A stretch of DNA of 64,000 bases from assembly GCA_944392615.1 (NCBI GenBank), contig CALXXF010000005.1, positions 1 through 64,000 of the forward strand, in the 5' to 3' direction. Origin of the DNA: an uncultured Clostridia bacterium. Its GTDB lineage: Bacteria > Bacillota > Clostridia > Oscillospirales > CAG-272. Each line of letters begins with the position of its first letter. Position 1 is the stretch's first letter. Position numbers and translations under genes: made by a program. Positions 1 through 7,492 of the stretch are shown in pieces. Below the pieces are notes generated by a model. The model saw only the letters and a program-made list of their open reading frames with translations. It made no database searches and was not told where the DNA came from.

Positions 1-1647
1 GCCGGTGTTTGCAAATGCGCCCTGTTCGATCAGGACGGGATGATTCGGCATATCCACCGTCATCAGGTCGGAGCAAAAACGGAACGCATTGTATCCGATC
101 CGCTCTACTTTTTCGGGAATGGAGATGGAACGCAGATTGAAGCAATTATAAAAGGTTTCGTCGTGGATCTCGGTGATGTTTTCGCTCAGCTTGATCGACA
201 CGAGGGAATAGCAATCTCGAAAAGCTCTTTCTCCGATATAAGTGACGGAGTCGCTGACCGTCACGGATTGCACGGAGGTCAGACCGACGGCGCCGCCGGC
301 AACGACATTGCCGACGATCGAAACACTTTCCGGCCGCTTGTCTTCTTCAATATAGGTATCGGTCATCTTAAACAAATAGCCGTTCACCGAAAATGTGAAA
401 AGCGTCTTGGTTTTTGCCGCGCGATCGGCAGCATTGGTATAGACCGGTGTCTCGTTCAAAGGGTTCCCTCCGATCTCCAAAATGCCGTCGGGCAGTTCGA
501 TCTGCTGCATTTCCGTAAGAAGTTTGCAGCCACCAAATGCACCCCCTCCGAGGTATTTCAGACCGGGCGCTATTTTGACATAGGTCAGGTTTTCGCAGTA
601 GGAGAACGCGCCGGCTCCGAGCGTGACGACGTTGCCGGGGATGACTGCGCTTGTCAACCCGCTGTTGGCGAAGGCGCTGCCTCCGATCTCCGTGACTGTC
701 GTGGGAATGGAAACGGAGGAAAGCGAGCGACAGACCCCAAAGGCGCTTGCACCGATGACCTCCAAACCTTCGTGCAACGTCACGCTTGAAAGAGCAATGC
801 ACCGGTAAAAGGCGTGGAACGGGATTTCCTTGAGGGAAGCGGGGATATCGACGGATACGAGATTGTCGCAGTAGTAGAAGGCATAATCACCCATTTCGGT
901 CAGATTGTTCGACAGGGTGATCTTGCTCAGGGAACAGTATTGAAACGCATTGATCCCGATCGTCGTGATGGTGTCGGGAAGAATGACTTCCGTGCAATCG
1001 TACATGCGGAAAGCGGCGGTGGCAACGGAGCTGACGTCACTCCCGTGGTAGATCGCCGGGATCTTCAGTACCGTATCGGTGGCCTGCCCCTTCGATACTT
1101 CATAGGTGCCGTCATACAATAGTTTAAAATGGAGTCCCAGCGTGTAGTCGCTTTCAAGACCGCAGACGCACAGGTGCGAATACTCGTGTTCGTCTTTGTT
1201 AAATTGCTCGCCGCAGACGGAACAGATCTGCCAGTGAAAATAGTCGTCTCGGCACCAGTCGTTCTCCGAAGCGCTATGCCCGGCGGGACGGAGAATGTTG
1301 TAGCCTTCGGTATACCAACAGCGGCTGCACTGCTTGTAGGCAGTGTGTCCTTCCTCGGTGCAGGTGGCGGGCTGTTCGGGGACGCCGACGAGATCGTGCC
1401 CCAAAGCGGCGATCGCTTCGGTTTCCACATGCGACGAGTCGCTCTTGCAGACGCGCTGCCGCTGACCTTCCCGCGTGCAGGTCGGTTCCTGGACCACCGT
1501 CCACTCGCCGAAATCGGTGTTCCCGCCGACATCCGCCCCGCTTTCATCGTCACAGGAGGCAAGGCAGATCAAACAGAAAAGGCTCAATATGACCGCAGCT
1601 GCATAAAGGAGCTTTTTCCATACTTTTGTGTTTTCAGATATTCTCAT
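1..1647 (-). CDS. BspA-like LRR_5 surface lipoprotein, 3' end cut by window edge
   Basis: Reading frame open from ATG at 1647 to base 1 with no stop, so 549 residues of a longer protein are seen. The start has a good ribosome site (GGGAGG, 5-6 bases upstream). Residues 1-32 form a lipoprotein signal with lipobox LASC and Cys32 as the lipidated residue. Next comes a Cys/His-rich part with repeated CxxC pairs (residues about 55-180), of the type often found in front of LRRs in clostridial BspA proteins. From about residue 200 there are many LRR_5 units (pattern xxIgxxAFxxCxxLxxVxIPxxVxxIG). The family consists of cell-surface proteins that bind host or matrix ligands; a role here is inference. 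Isoleucine is mostly ATC, unlike the ATA-rich backbone genes, which suggests later acquisition. Confidence 0.88.
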   Translation of the reverse strand, partial: MRISENTKVWKKLLYAAAVILSLFCLICLASCDDESGADVGGNTDFGEWTVVQEPTCTREGQRQRVCKSDSSHVETEAIAALGHDLVGVPEQPATCTEEGHTAYKQCSRCWYTEGYNILRPAGHSASENDWCRDDYFHWQICSVCGEQFNKDEHEYSHLCVCGLESDYTLGLHFKLLYDGTYEVSKGQATDTVLKIPAIYHGSDVSSVATAAFRMYDCTEVILPDTITTIGINAFQYCSLSKITLSNNLTEMGDYAFYYCDNLVSVDIPASLKEIPFHAFYRCIALSSVTLHEGLEVIGASAFGVCRSLSSVSIPTTVTEIGGSAFANSGLTSAVIPGNVVTLGAGAFSYCENLTYVKIAPGLKYLGGGAFGGCKLLTEMQQIELPDGILEIGGNPLNETPVYTNAADRAAKTKTLFTFSVNGYLFKMTDTYIEEDKRPESVSIVGNVVAGGAVGLTSVQSVTVSDSVTYIGERAFRDCYSLVSIKLSENITEIHDETFYNCFNLRSISIPEKVERIGYNAFRFCSDLMTVDMPNHPVLIEQGAFANTG

Positions 1648-1705
1648 GTTTTCCTCCCGATGTTCGTATATTCTGTCAGTTGAGACCTGACAGTCTGTGT
1701 AGTTA

Positions 1706-2008
1706 TCATTTGACTTCATTTTCAAGCAGTTGCTCCACACGGTCCGCCAGATAGCATAGCGCACGCATTCTGCCCTTTTCCGAAAGCGCTTTGCAGGGGT
1801 CGCTCATTTCTACAGTAAGGACGGTGACCGGCGGCGCTTCCGAGACATACAGCGCAAAGCCGCTTCTGTTTCCGTAAACGGTTACTCTGGCGGCGATACT
1901 TCCGTTTTCCGTTTTATCGTATTCGCTTCCTTCCGAATCAAGGATGTCATACAGTGCATACAGCACGAGCTGTTTTGTGTACGGCAGGAACCGCTGAACC
2001 CATTTCAT
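1706..2008 (-). CDS. small protein of unknown function
   Basis: A 100-residue product that I do not recognise. The start at 2008 (MKWVQRF) is preferred over an in-frame ATG 30 bases upstream because AGGAGG lies 10 bases before it. It has no signal peptide or membrane segment. The N-terminal 25 residues are basic and hydrophobic, the middle is probably beta-rich (ARVTVYGNRSGFALYV), and the C-terminus is probably helical (MRALCYLADRVEQLL). It sits between two LRR surface-protein genes on the same strand. The good ribosome site and coherent composition support a real gene, but there is no functional clue. Confidence 0.55.
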   Translation of the reverse strand: MKWVQRFLPYTKQLVLYALYDILDSEGSEYDKTENGSIAARVTVYGNRSGFALYVSEAPPVTVLTVEMSDPCKALSEKGRMRALCYLADRVEQLLENEVK

Positions 2009-2301
2009 AATCGCCGGCCTCCTTTTTAGAATCAGCACTCTGTTTATCTCGCCTTATAATTTTTCAATTCGTCGATTGCCGCAATAACCCGCCTGTTTCC
2101 CGGTTTTGCCGTGAATTTTCATAACACGGCATGCCTGAATATGTATCCTGAACTCAAAGGCTGAGCGTCGTTCACCGGACAGTCCTCTGCCTTACTGCCC
2201 GGCGATTACTCCGGCAACACGCTTATTCGCCGTTGGCGGTATTTTATTGCAGAAGTCCGCAGAGTCCTGCAGAAGTCTGAGCTATTGTCAATGACAGGCG
2301 C

Positions 2302-3429
2302 TCATTTTTTTCTGCGTCTGACAAGCAAAAATACCGTGACTCCGCCGCATATTACAACGCATGCAGCAACGCCTGCGATTGCGATGCCGGATGCAGAATC
2401 CGGAGAGCTGCTTTCCTCTGCCGGGCTTTCTGTTTTGCCGGTGGTTTCCGGAGCGGTATTGCTCCCCGGGTCCGAAGATGCAACCGTGGCCTCGGTGGTG
2501 TCTTTGCCGGTGGTTTCCGGAGCGGTATTGCTCCCCGGGTCCGAAGATGCAACCGTGGTCTCGGTGGTGTCTTTGCCGGGTGAATCGTTGTATATCAGGG
2601 CACCGTCGGTACACTCAACAGTGATTTTTGCTTTGTATGCACTTTCAAATGCGTAGTTCACTATTGCTTCAAATTCCGCCTTTGTCCCTTCATAGATGAT
2701 TTTTTCAAGCTTTTCAAAGTTAAATGCCCTTGCGCCCAAGCGCTTGATGCTGCCCGGTAAGGTAAGCGTCCTGATTGAGGTATTAAAAAAAGCTTCGTCC
2801 CCGATAGTCTCAAGACCGTCTGATAAAATCACGCTTTCAAGGTTGACGCAGTCTCTGAACGTATAAAGACCAATTGTCTTTATGCCAGAACCTATCTCTA
2901 CCTCTTCAAGAGATGAACAGCCGGAAAATGCATTGTTACCTATTTCCATAACGCTATCGGGAATATTCATACTTCTCAGGGAAGTACACTTGCAGAAGGC
3001 GCGGTCCCCGATAGACAAAAGCCCCTCCGGCAGGGAAATTTCAGAAAGTGCGCCGCATTCATAGAAGCTATAGTCATATATACGCGTCAGGGTCGAAGGA
3101 AGCACTGCTTTTTCCAGGGCGCTGAATCCGGAAAAGGACTCATCAAGATACTCCACTCCATCCGGGATGATGACCTCGGCTGTTGTCTGATTTGGGCCCA
3201 GACTTTCAATACCGTACACCATCGCACCCTGGTAAACTGAAGGAAATTCCCATACCGGATCTTCAAAACTGCACGAATCTATGGATTTGCCGCTCTTGCC
3301 GCCCTCAGTGAAGATATTGATTGTTTTTATCTCGTCCTCAGGCACCGGCGCTGCAATGACAGGCAGTACCGTCGTAAACAAAAGAAATATCAAAAAGGAA
3401 ACCGATACAAATATTTTTGCGTGTTTCAT
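2302..3429 (-). CDS. LRR_5 surface protein with C-terminal membrane anchor
   Basis: A 375-residue protein. Residues 1-27 form a signal peptide (MKHAKIFVSVSFLIFLLF...VIAAP). Residues about 75-255 carry LRR_5 (BspA-like) repeats such as SIGDRAFCKCTSLRSMNIP. A Ser/Thr/Pro-rich stalk follows, holding two copies of a 23-residue unit rich in DTTE, TVASSDPGSN and APETT. The C-terminus is one membrane helix (IAIAGVAACVVICGGVTVFL) followed by RRRKK, so the protein is probably held by a stop-transfer anchor rather than by sortase (no LPxTG). The LRR part would face outward on the stalk; the ligand is unknown. A decayed paralogue lies at 5846-6366. Confidence 0.85.
   Translation of the reverse strand: MKHAKIFVSVSFLIFLLFTTVLPVIAAPVPEDEIKTINIFTEGGKSGKSIDSCSFEDPVWEFPSVYQGAMVYGIESLGPNQTTAEVIIPDGVEYLDESFSGFSALEKAVLPSTLTRIYDYSFYECGALSEISLPEGLLSIGDRAFCKCTSLRSMNIPDSVMEIGNNAFSGCSSLEEVEIGSGIKTIGLYTFRDCVNLESVILSDGLETIGDEAFFNTSIRTLTLPGSIKRLGARAFNFEKLEKIIYEGTKAEFEAIVNYAFESAYKAKITVECTDGALIYNDSPGKDTTETTVASSDPGSNTAPETTGKDTTEATVASSDPGSNTAPETTGKTESPAEESSSPDSASGIAIAGVAACVVICGGVTVFLLVRRRKK
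2435..2572 (-). repeat. 69-bp in-frame direct repeat in LRR stalk
   Basis: Two near-identical 69-base units (23 codons), starting at 2435 and 2504 and differing by a C/T change, encode the Ser/Thr/Pro stalk of the LRR protein. The paralogous fragment at 5846-6366 holds only one unit, so copy number has varied. Confidence 0.9.
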
Positions 3430-3486
3430 AATTCATCCCTTTCTGTCGTCGTATGAGACAAATAGATTTAATTCGGGGTCAGTTAC

Positions 3487-3834
3487 TCCCGACCGAATGA
3501 GGCGGAGCCATTCGAGCCGAAATAAAATTTATTCCCGCTCTGGTAAACCGAATCAAGCCCGGCGACGGACTTGATTATGGAGCTGTCGGCGGCGGTGTAT
3601 TCGCTACGATCGTAAATACAGTCGCTCCAGTCGTCCTCCTATACGGCTAATGCCGTTTACCAATGTGGCAAAATAGGCCTGCGCAGTCCGGCCGAGTACC
3701 GACTGCATCTCGCCCGGCGCCGGGGTTTCGCTTACCGCCGTACCATAAACCCTCCCCCTGTCAGACATATCCTTGTCATCTTCGGTCACCGATACCTGAA
3801 AAGCGAACTGCACACACGTCTGTTTACAATCCAA
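3487..3834 (-). pseudogene. possible frameshifted gene remnant
   Basis: On the minus strand a 76-codon frame (start 3834) runs to 3604. A second frame picks up near 3640 and runs about 50 codons to a TAA at 3490, with protein-like composition (DDWSDCIYDRSEYTAADSS, then SVYQSGNKFYFG). Joining the two requires a one-base shift near 3640. No ribosome site is obvious at 3834 and I do not recognise the product. It may equally be chance open sequence. It lies between an LRR gene and the regulator gene, in a region that also holds another broken gene. Confidence 0.25.
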
Positions 3835-3942
3835 TTATATATGTTTTGCCCATGCTTGTGCAGTTCGCATGTGTGCCATTCTTCCATAAAAAGGGGTTCG
3901 TATGTGCGCCATTTTGTAAAATATACAATAAAATATGCAAAA

Positions 3943-3973
3943 GGGCACCGCTTTCCGTAGAAAAGCGGTGCCC
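3943..3973 (-). terminator. rho-independent terminator of the LuxR-type gene
   Basis: The stem GGGCACCGCTTT with its complement and a 6-7 base loop lies just past the stop of the minus-strand regulator. TTTT follows on that strand (3942-3939). Confidence 0.8.
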
Positions 3974-3986
3974 TGCCTGAGCAAAT

Positions 3987-5387
3987 TCATTTCTTTGTAA
4001 AATTCATATACTTTTGAAATAACCCGAGCCGTGTTTTTGTTTCGGTCTTTTCGTAAATGGAGGAGACATACCGCTGAACCATACGCCTTGAAATATACAG
4101 ACTGTCAGCGATTTCCTGCAAGTCGTCGTCGGTGGTCAGAAGTCTTTCCAGTACCTCTGTTTCGCGGGGAGTGAGAGAATAGTGCCGCGCATACAGCTTC
4201 AGCCGCTCCTGCAAAGACATCTCCTGTTTTTCAGATATTTCTTTGCTCTGCCCTGATGCGGAAACAGCTCGGCCGATATGCGGCAGCAATACCAGCATGG
4301 CTCCGATAGAAAGCAAACAGCTTCCCACGGCAAGTGACGTGCTGCCCACAGTGTCATATATTTTCAGAGCCGGAAGCACAGTCGCAGCTACAGTAAAGCT
4401 GCGCACAATACGCCCCATGCCGCTCCACAGCTCAGGACATCTGCTTTTCGGTGCAAAATCCAGAAACATCACTGTGAAAAAAATCACATAAAAGCCGCTG
4501 TACAGGTACATAAGCGCAGTACCTGCGAAATAGCTGGCTTCATCGGAAAGAAAAAACATACAGACGGAGGAAATCAGTATGGCGCATACCGTGGCAATCG
4601 GAAGATATTTTCTCTCCTTTATGTCCGCAATAAATCCGGCCAAAATCAGTCCCAGCGCATAAAACAACCGGACGCCGCTGTATATATCCCAGGCCTTTTC
4701 GGCATTGAAGGCGGTCAGAACACTGTCGATCATTCCTGAGACAAGGCTCATCAGCACAACGGCCGCTATCAGAGCTGCCTCTGTCTTACTGCCCCTAAGG
4801 CCGTCTGAAGAATAAGGGAGAGGATTTTCCAGAATCCAGTCCTTAGGAGCCCGAATGATAAAATACATGACAAACGCCACGCTCAGGAAAATACTGATCA
4901 TAAAAACGACCGATTGCGGCGTCAGATTCTGCACGACAAACTGCAGAGATATCGCCGCACCCATGCCGATGCCTATCATCCTCCCTGTATACCTGCTCCC
5001 GGAAAAATACATCGCCGTATTGTAGTATACACAGCCGCCGATATGTCCGGTCAGCAACAGAGCCGCGGTAGAGCTTGCCAGGAAAATAACAGGTCGGTCT
5101 GCAATCAACAAAACGGCGGCAGACACAAGACAAAAAACTCCGATTATGAGTAACGCCGCCTTCCTCGATTTCTCCGCTTTGCAGATTTTTCGAAGCAGAG
5201 GAAAAGAGAGAAAGCCCAATCCCGTACAGACAAGCCCGAAAGTATATACGGTATTCACTATGCCGCTTCCGAGAATTACAGCGCAGCGTTCATTGATAAA
5301 CGCTTCAGTCAGCATAAAAGCAAAGAAATACAGCGCAAACCCGAGTCCGCAAAGGAGCTCCGAGGATGTGATCTTCTGTTTTTTCAT
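3987..5387 (-). CDS. LuxR-family regulator with polytopic membrane N-domain
   Basis: A 466-residue protein. Residues 1-390 contain about 12 hydrophobic segments resembling an MFS-type fold. Residues about 400-466 are a LuxR-type helix-turn-helix (YSLTPRETEVLERLL, then EIADSLYISRRMVQRYVSSIYEKT). This membrane-HTH fusion is common in gut Actinobacteria and Clostridia and is assumed to sense a small molecule or membrane state and bind DNA at the membrane. The ligand and targets are unknown. The start at 5387 has AGGGGG about 10 bases upstream. No partner gene is adjacent: the downstream neighbour is a possible remnant and the upstream one a broken LRR gene. Confidence 0.85.
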   Translation of the reverse strand: MKKQKITSSELLCGLGFALYFFAFMLTEAFINERCAVILGSGIVNTVYTFGLVCTGLGFLSFPLLRKICKAEKSRKAALLIIGVFCLVSAAVLLIADRPVIFLASSTAALLLTGHIGGCVYYNTAMYFSGSRYTGRMIGIGMGAAISLQFVVQNLTPQSVVFMISIFLSVAFVMYFIIRAPKDWILENPLPYSSDGLRGSKTEAALIAAVVLMSLVSGMIDSVLTAFNAEKAWDIYSGVRLFYALGLILAGFIADIKERKYLPIATVCAILISSVCMFFLSDEASYFAGTALMYLYSGFYVIFFTVMFLDFAPKSRCPELWSGMGRIVRSFTVAATVLPALKIYDTVGSTSLAVGSCLLSIGAMLVLLPHIGRAVSASGQSKEISEKQEMSLQERLKLYARHYSLTPRETEVLERLLTTDDDLQEIADSLYISRRMVQRYVSSIYEKTETKTRLGLFQKYMNFTKK

Positions 5388-5845
5388 TAGTCTTCTGCCC
5401 CCTAGTCAGCCCCACCGAGTCGCCGATATCACAGTGCAGCGCCCGGCAGCTCCGTTCTGAAATCTCAAGGCTGAAATAGTCGTCATGACTGAGCTTTGCA
5501 ATCGCGGAAGCCCGAAACACGGGCCATCTGGGCTGGGACAGATTTCTTTGTTTTCCCGTCAATCAGAAGCTTCCGCGGTTCATTATATTGCACAGCCATA
5601 GGTCCACCTCGTCGTTGTTTTAGTACAGCATAACACAAAAGCCCCATGAATGCAATGAATATTGCGAAAATTCACATTTTTTCACTGTGAGAACATGTAT
5701 GTATCAGCGCGTAAAAACAACCATGCACTGCACAAATCGTTCTGCATTGCGGCTGGAGATGTTCCAGGATAATGCTGGGACCCATTACATTGATGACACA
5801 CTGAAAAAATTGCAATAGCCCGAAATAATCTGCACCGTCTCAGAG
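5388..5845. other. gene-poor spacer
   Basis: I see no supported gene, tRNA or terminator in these roughly 460 bases. Its left part must hold the promoter of the minus-strand regulator, but no clear -35/-10 pair stands out. Confidence 0.5.
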
Positions 5846-6366
5846 AGCCGGTTTCCTCTGCCGGGCTTTCTGTTTTGCCGGTGGTTTCCGGAGCGGCATT
5901 GCTCCCCGGTTCCGAAGATGCCGCAGCGGTGGCTTCGGTGGTGTCTTTGGCGGGTGAATCGTTGTAAATCAGCACGCCGTCGGTACACTCGACGGTGATC
6001 CTGCTGCTGTATGCGCTTTCAAATGCGTCGTTGACAACGGCTTCGAATTCCCGCCTTTGTCCCTTCATAAGTGATTTTTTCCAGTTTTCAAAGTCAAACG
6101 CCCTGACACCCGGCCGCTTGATGCTGCCCGGCAGTGCAATCGTCCTGATGGAAGTGTTGAAAAAGGCTTCGTCGCCTATCGTCTCAAGACCGTCCGGATA
6201 AAATCACGCTTTCAAGGCTGACGCAGTCTCTGAACGTATAAAGACCAATTGTCTTTACGCCGGAGCCTATCGCCGCCTCTTTAAGAGATGAGCAGCCCGA
6301 AAATGCATTGTGACCTATTTCCGTAACGCTATCGGGAACAGCGATGCTCTGCAGGGAGGCTTTCGG
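5846..6366 (-). pseudogene. frameshifted fragment of an LRR surface-protein gene
   Basis: The minus-strand sequence is a close paralogue of residues about 135-340 of the intact LRR protein at 2302-3429. It shares LRR_5 units (NAFSGCSSLKE, IGLYTFRDCVSLESVILS), the region before the stalk (VECTDGVLIYNDSP) and one copy of the stalk repeat. Two single-base indels break the frame. One is an extra base at about 6195, where CCGG replaces CTG of the intact copy. The other is a missing base at about 6070, which restores phase. The signal peptide, early repeats and C-terminal membrane anchor are absent; past PAEE the frame runs into unrelated residues. It is either decay of a duplicate or a silent donor cassette. 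Confidence 0.85.
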
Positions 6367-6434
6367 GCAGGAAGTTTTCGGACAGGGAGGGTACCTTTGC
6401 CGGTGAGTGTTCATAATGAATTTGAAAAAGAAAA

Positions 6435-6462
6435 AGTGTCCGCAAAATCATTTGCGAACACT
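6435..6462 (-). terminator. hairpin with T-rich tail (minus strand)
   Basis: An 11-12 bp stem (AGTGTtCGCAAA with complement, loop TGATT) is followed on the minus strand by TTTTTCTTTTTC. It would stop transcripts reading leftward out of the tRNA region before the LRR fragment. Confidence 0.65.
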
Positions 6463-6619
6463 CGATATGTCAGTGGGCTATAAAAAAGATATTTTTGCCG
6501 TTTTGCATACGGGATTTGAACTCTCGCGTTCTACTTCTTCTCTATTCACTATTACTTATTACTTCCAAAAATCGACAAGAAAATTTTAGTGAAAAGTGAA
6601 GAGTGAAAAGTGAAAAAGT

Positions 6620-6656
6620 AAAATCGACAAGTCGCTGTCGAGACTTGTCGATTTTT
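6620..6656 (-). terminator. terminator downstream of tRNA-fMet
   Basis: The inverted repeat AAAATCGACAAGTC ... GACTTGTCGATTTT lies directly after the CCA end of tRNA-fMet and is T-rich on the minus strand. Confidence 0.7.
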
Positions 6657-6731
6657 GGTTGCGGGGGGAGGACTTGAACCTCCGGCCTCCGGGTTATGAG
6701 CCCGACGAGCTACCAACTGCTCTACCCCGCG
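6656..6731 (-). tRNA. tRNA-fMet(CAT), initiator
   Basis: A 76-base cloverleaf with encoded CCA. The anticodon loop is CTCATAA, with three G-C pairs (GGG/CCC) closing the anticodon stem. The 5' end CGCGGGG leaves the C1/A72 mismatch typical of bacterial initiator tRNA. It is probably co-transcribed with the tRNA-Leu upstream. Confidence 0.96.
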
Positions 6732-6852
6732 ATATAAAAACAAGACACGGCCAAACAAAGAAAAGCAACAGAATACAAGCGCAACGCCAGTACCTGAAAC
6801 CTCATCACCCCGATAACACAGCACGCCATGCCTGATGTACCACGCCGCACCG

Positions 6853-6930
6853 CTGACACCGCATAGCTGAATGCCGCACTCTGACACCGCATAGCTGAAT
6901 GCCGCACCGCTGACACCGCATAGCTGTTGA
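6853..6930. repeat. 28-29 bp tandem repeat, 3 copies
   Basis: Units beginning CTGACACCGCATAGCTG start at 6853, 6881 and 6910, between the two tRNA genes. The function is unknown. Confidence 0.85.
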
Positions 6931-6967
6931 AGCCGTGCTCAGAACAGCGCCTTGCCATTCACCGAAA

Positions 6968-7055
6968 TGGTGCCGGTGACCGGGCTCGAACCGGTACGGG
7001 ATCTACTCCCACGGGATTTTAAGTCCCGGGCGTCTGCCAGTTCCGCCACACCGGC
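6968..7055 (-). tRNA. tRNA-Leu(TAA)
   Basis: An 88-base tRNA with a long variable arm (class II), acceptor GCCGGTG/CACCGGC, anticodon loop CTTAAAA (anticodon TAA) and encoded CCA. A consensus promoter lies just upstream. Confidence 0.96.
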
Positions 7056-7074
7056 ATCTCCGAACCGCCTGTAT

Positions 7075-7103
7075 AGTATATCATATATCGCGTGAGTTGT
7101 CAA
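7075..7103 (-). promoter_or_regulatory. consensus promoter of tRNA-Leu/tRNA-fMet
   Basis: On the minus strand TTGACA (7103-7098), a 17-base spacer and TATACT (7080-7075) form a near-perfect housekeeping sigma promoter 20 bases before tRNA-Leu. Confidence 0.88.
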
Positions 7104-7268
7104 TACCAATTTTTTATTTTTTTATTTTGCGCCCTGACTGATCTTTTGAGCCTCATTTGGTTCTGACTTTATCTGCTTTATTATACAGCGGCATGAGTCT
7201 TTTTATTCGTGTATTGTGCATTATTTGCAATATTGTGTGAAAATCATGAAAACAATCTGCTGTTAGAG

Positions 7269-7294
7269 CTTATTGATATTGCAATATCAATAAG
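7269..7294. promoter_or_regulatory. perfect 26-bp palindrome, candidate operator
   Basis: The half-site CTTATTGATATTG is followed directly by its exact reverse complement with no loop. It lies about 200 bases upstream of the GH97 gene, in a 437-base gap. With no T-run after it, it suits a dimeric regulator's binding site better than a terminator. Operator function is inference. Confidence 0.5.
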
Positions 7295-7492
7295 AATGTG
7301 CTAATATTACCTGAGAACGTCTTTGCGAAATATTGGTGTGACGTGTGCAGGGGAGCGCGGGACAGATTTAATCTCCTTGTGTCATGGCGTGAAATATTCG
7401 CTGATTTCAGATTGTATTTCCTGCCGATTGTGCTCCTTTTTGAAGTTGATTCCCAAAGATGAAAACAAACTATACAGGGGTAATGAGAAACA

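Noticed and set aside
1129-1683. Plus-strand frames of 100-184 codons over the first gene
   Set aside because: They are antisense to the LRR lipoprotein, whose minus-strand frame has a signal peptide, repeats and a ribosome site.
6504-6532. tRNA T-arm-like sequence (GTTCAAATCCC on the minus strand) as an attachment site
   Set aside because: Only a short T-loop-like word is present, without an acceptor end. It is too weak to call an att site or a tRNA fragment.
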